DNA from: Planctomycetota bacterium
Lineage (GTDB): Bacteria; Planctomycetota; Phycisphaerae; Phycisphaerales; Phycisphaeraceae
NCBI GenBank assembly: GCA_021413865.1
Contig: JAIOPN010000067.1
Coordinates: 1-64,000, forward strand
DNA: 64,000 nucleotides
Direction: 5' to 3'
Both the position numbers and the translations under genes were made by a program. Under the pieces are notes generated by a model. That model ran no database searches and had not been told where the DNA came from. It worked only from the letters and a program-made list of their open reading frames with translations. Shown here piece by piece: positions 1-8,521 of the stretch. Positions within the stretch are counted from its first letter, which is position 1. Every line of letters begins with the position of its first letter.

Positions 1-65
1 CGGGACGCCGGTTCCATTCAATCCCCATACCGGGCGCCCCTCCCCGCGGTTTAGTCCAATCGATC

Positions 66-126
66 GTATGCGGCGTGCCGCGCACGTCCCCTGTGGGGCG
101 TGAGTTAGCCGTGGCACGCCGCATAC
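66..126. repeat. long inverted repeat with an internal hairpin
   Basis: The arms at 66-79 and 113-126 are perfect 14-bp reverse complements (left arm GTATGCGGCGTGCC). Two more G-C pairs and a G-T pair continue inward. The loop holds a second hairpin: CCCC at 88-91 pairs with GGGG at 95-98, and ACG/CGT pairs flank it across a one-base bulge. As RNA this would be a long two-tier stem. Only a weak T-rich stretch (AATCCTTTTC) follows on the + strand, so it could be the terminator of a gene to the left of the window, a structured RNA, or a DNA-protein site. The sequence shows the structure but not its role. Confidence 0.6.
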
Positions 127-466
127 AATCCTTTTCATTAATGGGGGGGACTAGCCTATCGCTTGCGGCGGTGGTGCGGCGTAACCTCATTGTAGAAATG
201 ACCTTGTATTATTTCATGCCGATGGATGCACAAATCAGGGAAACCCTTACCCAAGCCCGTATTAGGATGACAATTAGAAAATTTAGAACGATTCTAAGAT
301 TTTTGTGGAACTTTTCAGGCGCAACGGGTGTAATTGCCTATGTAGGAGTAAGAGGGCTCACTGAAAGGAAAGGTCGCTCAGCTCCCACGCCTCTGTCTGG
401 CAGGTCCAAGACGATCGAGCCACACCCGGCCAGGATGGTCGGAGTGAAAAGAAAGGAAGGTGTGTC
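127..466 (+). promoter_or_regulatory. AT-rich leader upstream of the sigma-factor gene
   Basis: This 340-bp stretch has no convincing gene. By hand count, 181-300 is only about 38% GC, far below the rest of the window. That marks it as a promoter or regulatory zone for the sigma gene at 467. Possible -10-like hexamers are TATTAT (207-212) and TGTAAT (329-334), but no well-spaced -35 partner stands out, so no specific promoter is called. A 131-codon reading frame (75-470) spans it and ends by overlapping the sigma start, but it reads through the inverted repeat and lacks any family resemblance. Confidence 0.35.
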
Positions 467-1462
467 ATGACGACTCAGACTCTGAATCACCGCTTCTCGC
501 CTCTGGAACAGGTTCGGCGCCACAACCAGGTGGCCACCACCGAGGGTTCGCGCCGGCTGAGCGACCGCGATCAGGCGACGCTCAAGCAGGTCCTGACCGG
601 CAAGCTGGACTTCGTGCCCAACCCGCTGTTTGAGAAGGCGGACGCACAACGCAAGATCTTCGACGAAGCGCTGCCCATCGCCCGGCCTGATACAAGCTGG
701 TATCACCCCGTCATGGACAACGCGACCGATGCGCGTTCCGTGCGCTCGGTCGGCACCGTGCTGCTCACCGCCGCCCAGGAGCGGACCCTGTTCCTGCAGT
801 TCAACTACTGCAAGTACATGGTGTCAAAGCTCGCCAAGAAGCTCGGCGAAGACACGCCGACCGATGAACAGGCCCGCGATATCCTCTCCTGGCACAACAA
901 GGCCGAGGCCTACCGGGACCAGATCGCACAGACCAATCTCGCGCTGGTGCTGGCGATGGCGAAGCGCACCCGCATGAGCGAGGTGGACTTCTCCGACCTG
1001 GTGAGCGAGGGCAACATGGCGCTGCTGCGTGCGATCGAGAAGTTCGACGCGGCCCGCGGGTTCAAGTTCTCGACGTACGGCTGCCGCGCCATCCTCAAGG
1101 CGTTCAGCCGCATGGGCGTCAAGCACAGCCGCTACCGCCAGATCTTCCCCACGGACTTCGACCCCAAGCTGGAGCGCTCCAACTACATGGAGGTGAAGCG
1201 CGACACGCACGAGGTGGACTGTGTGGACGAGCTGCGTGAGATTATCCGCGACAACCGTGCGGACCTGAGCCAGATCGAGCAGGAGGTCATCGAGCACCGG
1301 TTCGCGATCGGGAACATCCGCGTCGCGCACCCCGAGGCCGAGCCCCTCACGCTCGAACAGGTCGGCAAGATCATCGGTGTGACCAAGGAACGGGTGCGCC
1401 AGATCCAGAACAAGGCGCTCGAAAAGATCCGCCTGACGCTGGAGAGTGACTTCCTGGGCTAA
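467..1462 (+). CDS. RNA polymerase sigma factor, sigma-70 family
   Basis: A 331-aa sigma-70 family protein that should bind core RNA polymerase and direct it to a set of promoters. Residues ~105-215 form region 2, including the segment LVSEGNMALLRAIEKF and then the aromatic-rich melting helix FKFSTYGCRAILKAF. Residues ~293-325 are region 4, with the helix-turn-helix LTLEQVGKIIGVTKERVRQI that reads the -35 element. The first ~90 residues have no recognised domain, and the full RpoD regions 1.1/1.2 are absent, so it is probably an alternative rather than the housekeeping factor. The ATG is preceded by a clear GGAAGG Shine-Dalgarno. The gene stands alone, with an AT-rich leader before it and a strong terminator after it. 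Which genes it controls cannot be told from the sequence. Confidence 0.9.
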   Translation: MTTQTLNHRFSPLEQVRRHNQVATTEGSRRLSDRDQATLKQVLTGKLDFVPNPLFEKADAQRKIFDEALPIARPDTSWYHPVMDNATDARSVRSVGTVLLTAAQERTLFLQFNYCKYMVSKLAKKLGEDTPTDEQARDILSWHNKAEAYRDQIAQTNLALVLAMAKRTRMSEVDFSDLVSEGNMALLRAIEKFDAARGFKFSTYGCRAILKAFSRMGVKHSRYRQIFPTDFDPKLERSNYMEVKRDTHEVDCVDELREIIRDNRADLSQIEQEVIEHRFAIGNIRVAHPEAEPLTLEQVGKIIGVTKERVRQIQNKALEKIRLTLESDFLG

Positions 1463-1512
1463 AGGCCCGGCTCCGCCGCGACGCGGTCGCGCACCACAAC
1501 GAAGTTCCGAAC

Positions 1513-1550
1513 CCGGCCGGCGGTCGCAAGACCACCGGCCGGTTTTTTTT
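1513..1550 (+). terminator. intrinsic terminator after the sigma-factor gene
   Basis: A 13-bp stem with one C-A mismatch (1513-1525 with 1530-1542) closes a GCAA tetraloop and is followed directly by eight T residues (1543-1550). It lies 50 nt past the sigma stop codon. It should separate that transcript from pdxH, which starts at 1620. Confidence 0.9.
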
Positions 1551-1619
1551 GTTTATAAGTGCCGGCTTCAATGGTTATCCCGCGTTGCCGCTCGATCAGC
1601 GCGGGCCTAGACTCGTGCC

Positions 1620-2258
1620 GTGTCCATCGCCGACCTACGCAAGGAATACTCCCACGCCTCGCTCGACGAGAGGGACGCCGCTTCGGACCCGATCGTGCAG
1701 TTCGAGCTGTGGTTCGAACAGGCGGTCAAGGCCGAGCTGCCTGAGCCCAACGCCATGACGCTCGCCACGGCGACGCGGGAGGGGGTGCCGTCGGCTCGCA
1801 TCGTGCTGCTTAAGGGGGTCGGCGGCGACGGGTTCACCTTCTACACGAACTACGACAGCCGCAAGGGCCGGGAGCTGGAGGAGAATCCGCACGCCGCGTT
1901 GGTGTTCCACTGGGTGGAGCTTGAGCGGCAGGTGCGCGTCACCGGGTTGATCGCGAAGGTGTCGCGTGAGGAGTCGGAGGCGTATTTCCACACACGACCG
2001 CGCACGAGCCAGATCGGCGCATGGGCGAGCGAGCAGAGCAAGGTGCTCGAGGGCCGGTTCGAGTTGGAGAAGCGTGTCGCGTGGTACCTGGTGCGTTACG
2101 CGGTGGGGGCGGTGCCGCTGCCGCCCAACTGGGGCGGATATCGGCTGATGCCGGGGGTGATCGAGTTCTGGCAGGGGCGTCCCAGCCGGTTGCACGACCG
2201 GTTGCGGTATGTCCGGCAGGCCGAGGGGGCGTGGAAAATCGAACGCCTTTCGCCGTGA
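1620..2258 (+). CDS. pdxH: pyridoxamine 5'-phosphate oxidase
   Basis: A 212-aa FMN-dependent oxidase that converts pyridoxamine or pyridoxine 5'-phosphate to pyridoxal 5'-phosphate, the last step of vitamin B6 synthesis and salvage. The family signatures are complete: an N-terminal [10 protein letters not shown] substrate lid, the FMN-binding stretch RIVLLKG followed by [12 protein letters not shown], and the C-terminal block ending in [14 protein letters not shown] that contacts PLP. Length is typical for the family. The start is a GTG at 1620, chosen because the conserved N-terminal segment begins there; no good Shine-Dalgarno is visible. No other B6 genes are nearby. Confidence 0.95.
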   Translation: MSIADLRKEYSHASLDERDAASDPIVQFELWFEQAVKAELPEPNAMTLATATREGVPSARIVLLKGVGGDGFTFYTNYDSRKGRELEENPHAALVFHWVELERQVRVTGLIAKVSREESEAYFHTRPRTSQIGAWASEQSKVLEGRFELEKRVAWYLVRYAVGAVPLPPNWGGYRLMPGVIEFWQGRPSRLHDRLRYVRQAEGAWKIERLSP

Positions 2259-2273
2259 TTTTTGTACGAAACC

Positions 2274-2325
2274 GGTGTGCCGTTGCGCTCTTCAGGGACG
2301 CGGGCACACCTGACGCGCCGTTTTT
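2274..2325 (+). terminator. hairpin with trailing T-run after pdxH (possible terminator)
   Basis: GGTGTGCC (2274-2281) and GGCACACC (2303-2310) are perfect 8-bp inverted arms with further G-C pairing possible inside the loop. A run of five T residues follows at 2321-2325, ten bases after the stem. The gap makes it a weaker intrinsic terminator than the one at 1513. It lies between the pdxH stop and the start of the next gene, so attenuation or processing is equally possible. Confidence 0.4.
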
Positions 2326-2326
2326 C

Positions 2327-2331
2327 AGGAG
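2327..2331 (+). promoter_or_regulatory. ribosome-binding site fixing the start at 2339
   Basis: AGGAG sits 7 nt before a GTG at 2339. The open frame extends upstream to 2021, but that part overlaps pdxH in another frame. This site, together with a signal peptide that begins exactly at 2339, identifies the true start. Confidence 0.75.
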
Positions 2332-2338
2332 ATTCACC

Positions 2339-5300
2339 GTGACGCCAACCCTCTCACGTCAATCACTCATATCCGGCCTCATCGTGCTGCTCGTATGCAC
2401 CGGCACGCTGCGCGCCGGGGAGTTTGAGCAACTCGCCTCGCACGCGGCGAAATACCGCGGCAACACGCCGGTCGCGCCGCAGCCCGACGGCAGCATCCTC
2501 GTCGAGGCGGAGGAGTTCAACGCCGACGGCAAGGGGGACATGGGCTGGCGTGCCAAGGACTGGGGCGACAACTATTACGCAGCGACCTTCGCCATCACGT
2601 TCCTCAGCCGGAAGGCGTTCCTCGGTGCGCCCGAGCAGGCGGACAAATCGCTGGCGTCGATCGAGGTTGACGTGCCCAAGGCGGGGAAATACCTGGCGCT
2701 CGTGCGCTACGAGGCGGCCTATCGTTTCGAGACGCAGTTCACGGTCAAGATCGAGCAGAACGGAACGACCAGGCTTGAGCGGCTCTACGGCGCCCGCAAG
2801 AACACGAAGGTCTGGGCCTTCAGCAACAGCGGCGGGGGGCTGAAAAACGAGGTCGCCTGGTACTGGGGCGCGGTGGAGAACGTGGTGTGGGAGGGGCACG
2901 ACGTTGCGGTGGACCTGGCGGCGGGGCGCGCGAAGATCACGCTCATCGCCGACCACCAGCCCGAACCCGCCGCCAAGCGCAACGTGGATGCCATCCTCCT
3001 CACGCCGGACGTGGAGGACGTGACCAAGAGGATCAACGCCGAGGGATATCTCCCGCTCGATGGCCTGTTGACGCAGGCGGGCGACGTCTTTCTTAAGGTC
3101 CAGAACCACGCCGACAATGAACTGGCCGTCGGCGTGTCCAACGGCACGGAGCATTCGCCTTACTGGGTACACCTGCGCCAGTGGAAGCCGCAATCCGTCA
3201 AGGCCCCCGCGGGCCAGGAGTCCGACTGGGTCGAGGTCGGCAGCCTGCTCGACACCATGAACGACGGGCAGTGGAGCATCTCGGCCTCCCCTGCGGCCAA
3301 GGGTGGTGCACTCAACTACACGCTCAAGTTCGGCGTCCGCGACGCCACGGGCAAGATCGAAACCATCGCGTCATTCGACGACACCAAGCCCGCCGTTCCG
3401 CTCGCCTATGACGGCAACACGCGTTACTCCCGCCGCATCCGCCGCGCCGAAGCGGTGCTCGACGACCTGATGGCGTATCTCAAGGCGAACCCGGTGCCCG
3501 GCCAGCCGCTCAGCAAAACGCTCGCGTACGGTTACACCTTCGATCCGAGCAAGACAGATCAGGCTTACAACGCCAGGATCGGTGAGTTCACGAAGCTGTT
3601 TGCGCTCAACACGCGCCAGGATGGTGACGCGACGTTTCACGGCATGCCGTCGGGGTATATCGACGTGCGTGGACAGAGACCGGACGTGCTGGCCGCGAGC
3701 CTCAAGGCGCTGGTCGATGAAAAACGTGCAGATAATATCCGAGTCGTAAGCCTCGGCGACGAGATCGGCCTGAGCGGCGCGCCGCGCGACAGCCACGAGC
3801 AGTTCCGTGCCTTTCTCAAAGCCCGCGGCCTGAAGCCCGAGGACCTGGTCGTCGGGGCGGGGGACAACTGGAACCTCGTCGTTTACCGCCCGGAGCCCGA
3901 GGCCCGCGCCGATGCGCCACGCCTCTACTATTACTCACAGCTCTTCGCGTTCCAATACGGCATCGACAGCCTCAAAGTCATCACCGACCTCATCAAGAGC
4001 CGTCTGCCGCACGCCGACACCGGCGCGAACTTCTCGCCGCACGCCGGCGCGCCCTACCTGGGGGAGGCGCACAAATACATCAGCCTCTTCCGCCGCGGCG
4101 GCATGACCATGCCCTGGGGCGAGGACTACGTCTGGCAGATCCCCATCGGCAGCCAGCAGATGAACTCCATCCAGATCGACCTCTTCCGCGCCGGCAACCG
4201 CTACAACCCCGAGCGCGACATCCACATGTACGTCATGCCCCACTGGCCCGGCAACACCATCAACGGCTGGCGGCGCATGTTCTACTCCACCCTGGCGCAC
4301 GGCGCGACCATCATCAACCTCTTCGAGTTCCGCCCCGTGCAGGCGGCCTACACCGAGAACCACGTGAGCCTCCCCGAGATGTACCTCGAAGTCCTCAAGG
4401 GGTTCCACGAGTTGGCGACCTTCGAGGACATCGTGCAGGACGGGGCCGTCCGCTGGGGCAACGCCGCGCTCTGGTACAGCGAGACCGGCGACGCGTGGGC
4501 CAACCACCGCGACCCCTACGGCGCCAACAAGCGGTCGCTCTACATCGCCGCGCGCCACCAGCAGCTTCAACTGGACATCGTTGACGAAGAGGACGCGCTC
4601 AAGGGCACGTTGAAGGGCTGCAAGGTGCTCTACCTGGCCGACGCCAACATCAGCCGCGCCGCCTCCAAGGTGATCGCTGGGTGGGTCCGCGACGGCGGGC
4701 GTGTCTTCGCCAGTGTCGGCGCGGGGATGTACGACGAGTACAACGAGCCCAACAAGACGCTGCAGGAACTGTTCGGCGTCAAGCACACCGACGTGCAGTT
4801 CAAGAGCAATATCCCCATCCACTTCGAGAAACAGGACCTCCCGTTTGCCGAGCAGATCGACGCCGTGACGTGGAAATCCCCCGCGGGGGACAAGAAGGTG
4901 CCCGTCTATGGCGCCGCGAGCGTCTTCACCGCCGCCGGTGCGGAAGTGATCGGCACGTTCTCCGACGGCTCGCCTGCGGTCACGATAAACAAACCCGGCA
5001 AGGGTGAGGCGATGTTCTGCGGCTTCCCCGTGGGCCTGAGCTACTTCAAGCCCGCGATACCGCAGCGGCCCGTGGACCGCGGCAGCAGCGACGACGCCAT
5101 GGCGCACTTCATCCCGACCGAGTTCAACGCCGATTGCGCGGCGATCATCGGGGCTGTCGCGCAGGGCGTCGATCGTGTGGTGCTCTGCTCCAGCAACCTC
5201 GTCGAGGCGACGGTCATCGAATCCAAGTCCGGCATCGCCATCCCGTTGGTGAACTGGTCGGGCAAGCCGATCAAGGGACTCACGGTGACCTTCACGGGCA

Positions 5301-5416
5301 AGGCCGGCGGCAAGATGTCGCTCTCCAGCGGCGGAAGGGTCAGCGCGAAAACCGAGGGAGACAAGACGATCTACACCCTCGATCTGGATGTCGCGGACGC
5401 GCTGGTATTGCGGTGA
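2339..5416 (+). CDS. secreted GH42-like glycoside hydrolase family protein
   Basis: A 1025-aa exported protein. Residues 1-26 form a signal peptide ending LRA. A beta-rich region at ~120-200 (VPKAGKYLALVRYEAAY) resembles a carbohydrate-binding module. A long central region carries aromatic/acidic motifs such as GEDYVWQIP and HMYVMPHWPGN, in the manner of a TIM-barrel glycosidase. Residues ~720-880 (LYLADANISRAASKVIAGWVRD, then GGRVFASVGAG) resemble the Rossmann-like trimerisation domain of GH42 beta-galactosidases. Domain identity rests on pattern recognition, so the substrate and even catalytic activity are uncertain. The start is a GTG with a good AGGAG. It converges with the HldE-like gene, leaving only 8 bp between the two stop codons. 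Confidence 0.6.
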   Translation: MTPTLSRQSLISGLIVLLVCTGTLRAGEFEQLASHAAKYRGNTPVAPQPDGSILVEAEEFNADGKGDMGWRAKDWGDNYYAATFAITFLSRKAFLGAPEQADKSLASIEVDVPKAGKYLALVRYEAAYRFETQFTVKIEQNGTTRLERLYGARKNTKVWAFSNSGGGLKNEVAWYWGAVENVVWEGHDVAVDLAAGRAKITLIADHQPEPAAKRNVDAILLTPDVEDVTKRINAEGYLPLDGLLTQAGDVFLKVQNHADNELAVGVSNGTEHSPYWVHLRQWKPQSVKAPAGQESDWVEVGSLLDTMNDGQWSISASPAAKGGALNYTLKFGVRDATGKIETIASFDDTKPAVPLAYDGNTRYSRRIRRAEAVLDDLMAYLKANPVPGQPLSKTLAYGYTFDPSKTDQAYNARIGEFTKLFALNTRQDGDATFHGMPSGYIDVRGQRPDVLAASLKALVDEKRADNIRVVSLGDEIGLSGAPRDSHEQFRAFLKARGLKPEDLVVGAGDNWNLVVYRPEPEARADAPRLYYYSQLFAFQYGIDSLKVITDLIKSRLPHADTGANFSPHAGAPYLGEAHKYISLFRRGGMTMPWGEDYVWQIPIGSQQMNSIQIDLFRAGNRYNPERDIHMYVMPHWPGNTINGWRRMFYSTLAHGATIINLFEFRPVQAAYTENHVSLPEMYLEVLKGFHELATFEDIVQDGAVRWGNAALWYSETGDAWANHRDPYGANKRSLYIAARHQQLQLDIVDEEDALKGTLKGCKVLYLADANISRAASKVIAGWVRDGGRVFASVGAGMYDEYNEPNKTLQELFGVKHTDVQFKSNIPIHFEKQDLPFAEQIDAVTWKSPAGDKKVPVYGAASVFTAAGAEVIGTFSDGSPAVTINKPGKGEAMFCGFPVGLSYFKPAIPQRPVDRGSSDDAMAHFIPTEFNADCAAIIGAVAQGVDRVVLCSSNLVEATVIESKSGIAIPLVNWSGKPIKGLTVTFTGKAGGKMSLSSGGRVSAKTEGDKTIYTLDLDVADALVLR

Positions 5417-5424
5417 AAATCAAT

Positions 5425-7020
5425 TTAGCCGGCCACGGCCTGCGATGCGCGTGAGAGCTCCGGCCGGTGACGCAGGAACATCTGTAAATCCGCCGCGTTG
5501 ATCGCTTGATTCCCCAGACGGCCCACGGCGATCGCGGCGGCGGCGGAACCCAGATAACCCGCCTGTGTGAGTGATGCGCCGCACGTCAGCGAAAGCGTCG
5601 CCGCCGAGAGGAACGCATCGCCGGCCCCGAGTGGATCGACCGCGTGAGGCGCGAGGGTGGGCAGGTATTCGCTCCGCAGGCGTGACGTGAACCAGGCGGC
5701 GGGATTTTCTTCACGCGGCCGGAACAGCACGCACCCTCGCGCGCCCATCGTCACCGCCAGGTTGGCGACGCGCAGCTCTTTCATCAGGCCGACCGCGACG
5801 GTGGGGAGGCTGCCGTCGAAATCACCCACGACGCTGCGGAGCTCCCGCTCATTGGGCGTGAGCAGGTCCGCGCCGTGCATGGCCAGCAGGGTGCGCCGCG
5901 GGCCGCTGACGTCGCCGGTAATGACGCGTACCTTCGGCCGGAGCACGGGGAGCAGTTGCGCCAGCAGCGAGGCCGTCAACGTGCCGTAGCCGAAGTCGAG
6001 GAAGATCACCGCATCGAGTTCGTTGCATTGGTCGGTGATTGCCGTCAGCAATTGCCGTTCGCTTGATGAGTCGAGGGGCTGAGCGGTCCCTCGGTCCACC
6101 TTGAGCAGCTTCTGCGACTCGACCAGGTAGCGGAGTTTCGTGGGCAGGTCGCGGCGTGTGGCGAGCACCGTGTGTGCAATGCCCTGCAGATCGAGCTGGG
6201 CGATGAGGTCGCGAGAGTCCGCGTCGTCGCCGGCGGTGGTGAACAGGTGCGGCAGCGCGCCCATCGCCCGCAGGTGGGACGCCACGATCGCCGCGCCGCC
6301 GAGGTAGCGTTTCTCCTCGATCGGCCGGACCGACATGATCGGCGCCTCGCCGGCGATGTTGCCCGCCTCGCAGAACGTGTACACGTCAAGGATGGTGTCG
6401 CCGACGACGGCCACACGCTTGCCGCGGAACCCCTCGCCGATCGTGCGGCGGAGGAAGGTGTGGTCGATGCCCCATCGCTCGCAGCAGACGCCCAGCTTGG
6501 CCGTGCTGTCGAAGCCCTCCGCCGCCAGCGCATCACCCATCTGCTGCACGATGGCGGTCGAGGAAAAGACGACGTCGCCCGAGGAAAAAATCACCCGCCC
6601 GCCGTGCTGTTCCACGAGCGCCTTCTCGGCGAGGAAACCGGGGTGGTGCGACTCTTCGTATTCCTTGCCCTTGATGTAAACGCCCGGACGGAGCGCTTCG
6701 ATGACGGGCTCGGCGGTCGGGCCGTCCACGATGACCACGTGATCGACGAATTCGAGTGCCGCGAGGCTCTCGGCCCGGTATTCCTGCGGGACGTAGGGGC
6801 GGGTGCCGTCGGATTTCTCGATCGCGTCGTCGCCGGTGAGGGAGACGACCAGCACGTCGCCCTGCTGGCGGGCGAACTGGAGGTAACGCAGGTGGCCGGG
6901 GTGAACGATGTCGAAGCAGCCGTGGCAATGGACGATCACGCGGCCGTCGGCGCGGCACTGTTCGGCGAAGGGGGCCAGTTGCGAGAGGCCGCGGATCTTG
7001 CGGTACACGTCGGTTTTCAT
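5425..7020 (-). CDS. HldE-like bifunctional heptose-phosphate nucleotidyltransferase / PfkB kinase, domains swapped
   Basis: A 531-aa protein with both activities needed to make nucleotide-activated heptose. Residues ~20-165 are a nucleotidyltransferase domain with the HxGH signature (GCFDIVHPGHLRYLQ). Residues ~190-510 are a PfkB sugar kinase ending in the catalytic DPLGAGDAF. The stretch KLRYLVESQKLLKVDR matches the heptose-kinase half of E. coli HldE, which argues for a heptose substrate. In E. coli the kinase comes first and the transferase second; here the order is reversed. The ATG at 7020 lies 17 nt after the UDP-sugar dehydrogenase stop, so it is probably the last gene of the glycan cluster. 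The product would feed ADP-heptose-type donors to the glycosyltransferases upstream. Confidence 0.8.
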   Translation of the reverse strand: MKTDVYRKIRGLSQLAPFAEQCRADGRVIVHCHGCFDIVHPGHLRYLQFARQQGDVLVVSLTGDDAIEKSDGTRPYVPQEYRAESLAALEFVDHVVIVDGPTAEPVIEALRPGVYIKGKEYEESHHPGFLAEKALVEQHGGRVIFSSGDVVFSSTAIVQQMGDALAAEGFDSTAKLGVCCERWGIDHTFLRRTIGEGFRGKRVAVVGDTILDVYTFCEAGNIAGEAPIMSVRPIEEKRYLGGAAIVASHLRAMGALPHLFTTAGDDADSRDLIAQLDLQGIAHTVLATRRDLPTKLRYLVESQKLLKVDRGTAQPLDSSSERQLLTAITDQCNELDAVIFLDFGYGTLTASLLAQLLPVLRPKVRVITGDVSGPRRTLLAMHGADLLTPNERELRSVVGDFDGSLPTVAVGLMKELRVANLAVTMGARGCVLFRPREENPAAWFTSRLRSEYLPTLAPHAVDPLGAGDAFLSAATLSLTCGASLTQAGYLGSAAAAIAVGRLGNQAINAADLQMFLRHRPELSRASQAVAG

Positions 7021-7037
7021 GGCTGGCCCAGGAGGAT

Positions 7038-8423
7038 TCAAGCGACGCGCAGCGCGCGCGCCGCGTCGGCGGCGGTTTCTTTCTCGGCGGGACCGACGCC
7101 CACGCCGACCCAGCGCGCCGCGTCGGAAATAAGCTTGCGGTCCAGCACACGCCAGCAATCAATGACGGTCCGCGGGCCGCCGGCACGGCGCAGGGTTTCG
7201 GCGTCCAACCCGCGGAATTCGTTCCACGGCGTTACAACGGCGAGCACGTCGGCGACGCGCACGCAGTCATCCATCGATCCGGCGAATCGCACGTCACCGC
7301 CGAGCACGCTCTTCGCGTTGGCCATCGCGGCGGGGTCGTAGGCGGTCACACGCACGCCCTCGTCCGCCAATGCCGCGGCCAGCAGCAGGCCCTGCGATTG
7401 CTCGACGACGTCGGTGTCCGGCTTGTACGCCAGCCCGAGCACGCCGACATGGCCGCCTTCCGGCAGATGCTGGCGAACCAACTCGACGAGGCGGCGTACC
7501 TGCAGGCGGTTTTCGCGGTCCACCGATTCCGCCAGCGCGGCCGAGGCGTTGACGTCGTGCGCCAGCGCGGCCATGGCCCGGTTGTCACGCGGGAAGCACG
7601 GCCCGCCGTAGCCGATTGCGCCCCTGAGGTATTTCCGGCCGATGCGGGAATCAAGCCCGATGGCCTGCGTCACCTCATCGACGCCCGCACCGGGCAGGTT
7701 CTGGCAGATCCCCGCGAGCATGTTCGCGAACGTGATCTTGGTGGTGATGAAGGTGTTGACCGCGATCTTGGCCAGCTCCGCGTTCACGAGGTTGAGGCGG
7801 GAGACGGGGACCTTGTCGCCGTGCAGCTTGCGGTACACCGCTTCAAGCCCGTCACCGCTGCGTTCGTCGTGCTGGCCGATCAGGATGAAATCGGGGTTGA
7901 GGAAGTCTTTGATGACGCTGCCCAGGGCGACGAACTCCGGGCTGTAGCAGAGGCCCCAGCGGTCGCCGCACGCACGGCCGGACGCCTGCTCAATCGCATC
8001 GCGGATCACGCCGCCGGTCGCGCCGGGCATCACCGTGCTGGTGATGATGACCAGGTGGTAGGTCGCCTTGTTCTTGATCGCCTGCCCGATCGTCCGGCAG
8101 GCGGGGAGGATGAAGCGGAGGGAGAATGTGCCGTCCGCGTCGCTGGGGGTCGGCACGATGAGCATCGAGAGATCGGTGTCGCGCACGGCCTGGGCGAGGT
8201 CTGTCGTCGCGTGCAGCCGGCCGGCGGCGTCACGCTGCATCTGCTCGAGGCCCGGCTCGTACACCACCGCCTCGCCACGAGAGACCGCCTCGACCCGCCG
8301 CGCGTCGGTGTCCACGCCCCACACCTCGAACCCGCGCGCCGCCAGGCACGCCGCGATCGGCGCGCCCAGTTTTCCCAGTCCGACCACACTTACGCTGCGC
8401 GGCGTTACGGCACCTGATGGCAT
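7038..8423 (-). CDS. UDP-glucose/GDP-mannose dehydrogenase family protein
   Basis: A 461-aa NAD-dependent four-electron dehydrogenase that oxidises a nucleotide sugar to the uronic acid. The Rossmann motif VVGLGKLGAPIAACLAARGF is at the N terminus. The catalytic cysteine lies near residue 273 in GYGGPCFPRDN, and the C-terminal UDP-binding domain includes GLAYKPDTDVVEQS. All three expected domains are present at normal length. Motifs alone do not decide between UDP-glucose and UDP-N-acetylmannosamine as substrate. The position between a glycosyltransferase and the HldE-like gene fits supply of an acidic sugar donor for a surface polysaccharide. Confidence 0.85.
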   Translation of the reverse strand: MPSGAVTPRSVSVVGLGKLGAPIAACLAARGFEVWGVDTDARRVEAVSRGEAVVYEPGLEQMQRDAAGRLHATTDLAQAVRDTDLSMLIVPTPSDADGTFSLRFILPACRTIGQAIKNKATYHLVIITSTVMPGATGGVIRDAIEQASGRACGDRWGLCYSPEFVALGSVIKDFLNPDFILIGQHDERSGDGLEAVYRKLHGDKVPVSRLNLVNAELAKIAVNTFITTKITFANMLAGICQNLPGAGVDEVTQAIGLDSRIGRKYLRGAIGYGGPCFPRDNRAMAALAHDVNASAALAESVDRENRLQVRRLVELVRQHLPEGGHVGVLGLAYKPDTDVVEQSQGLLLAAALADEGVRVTAYDPAAMANAKSVLGGDVRFAGSMDDCVRVADVLAVVTPWNEFRGLDAETLRRAGGPRTVIDCWRVLDRKLISDAARWVGVGVGPAEKETAADAARALRVA

Positions 8424-8440
8424 GGAGGATTCATCCCTTC

Positions 8441-8489
8441 AACGAATAAACCCAGGCATTCGAGCACTCATGCCGGGGCTTTCTTCGTT
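8441..8489 (-). repeat. nested inverted repeat in the gap between two glycan genes
   Basis: The 98-bp gap between the glycosyltransferase stop (8522) and the dehydrogenase start (8423) contains AACGAA (8441-8446) paired with TTCGTT (8484-8489). Inside it, GGCAT (8455-8459) pairs with ATGCC (8470-8474), with flanking CC/GG pairs. As minus-strand RNA this could form a stem before the dehydrogenase gene. It has no strong U-run, so a partial terminator, attenuator or processing site are all possible. Confidence 0.35.
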
Positions 8490-8521
8490 TGGGATTTATC
8501 GACAAAGCCCGAGAATCGGCA

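Noticed and set aside
75-470. 131-codon open frame upstream of and overlapping the sigma gene
   Set aside because: It reads through the inverted repeat and the AT-rich leader, shows no domain, and has no ribosome-binding site.
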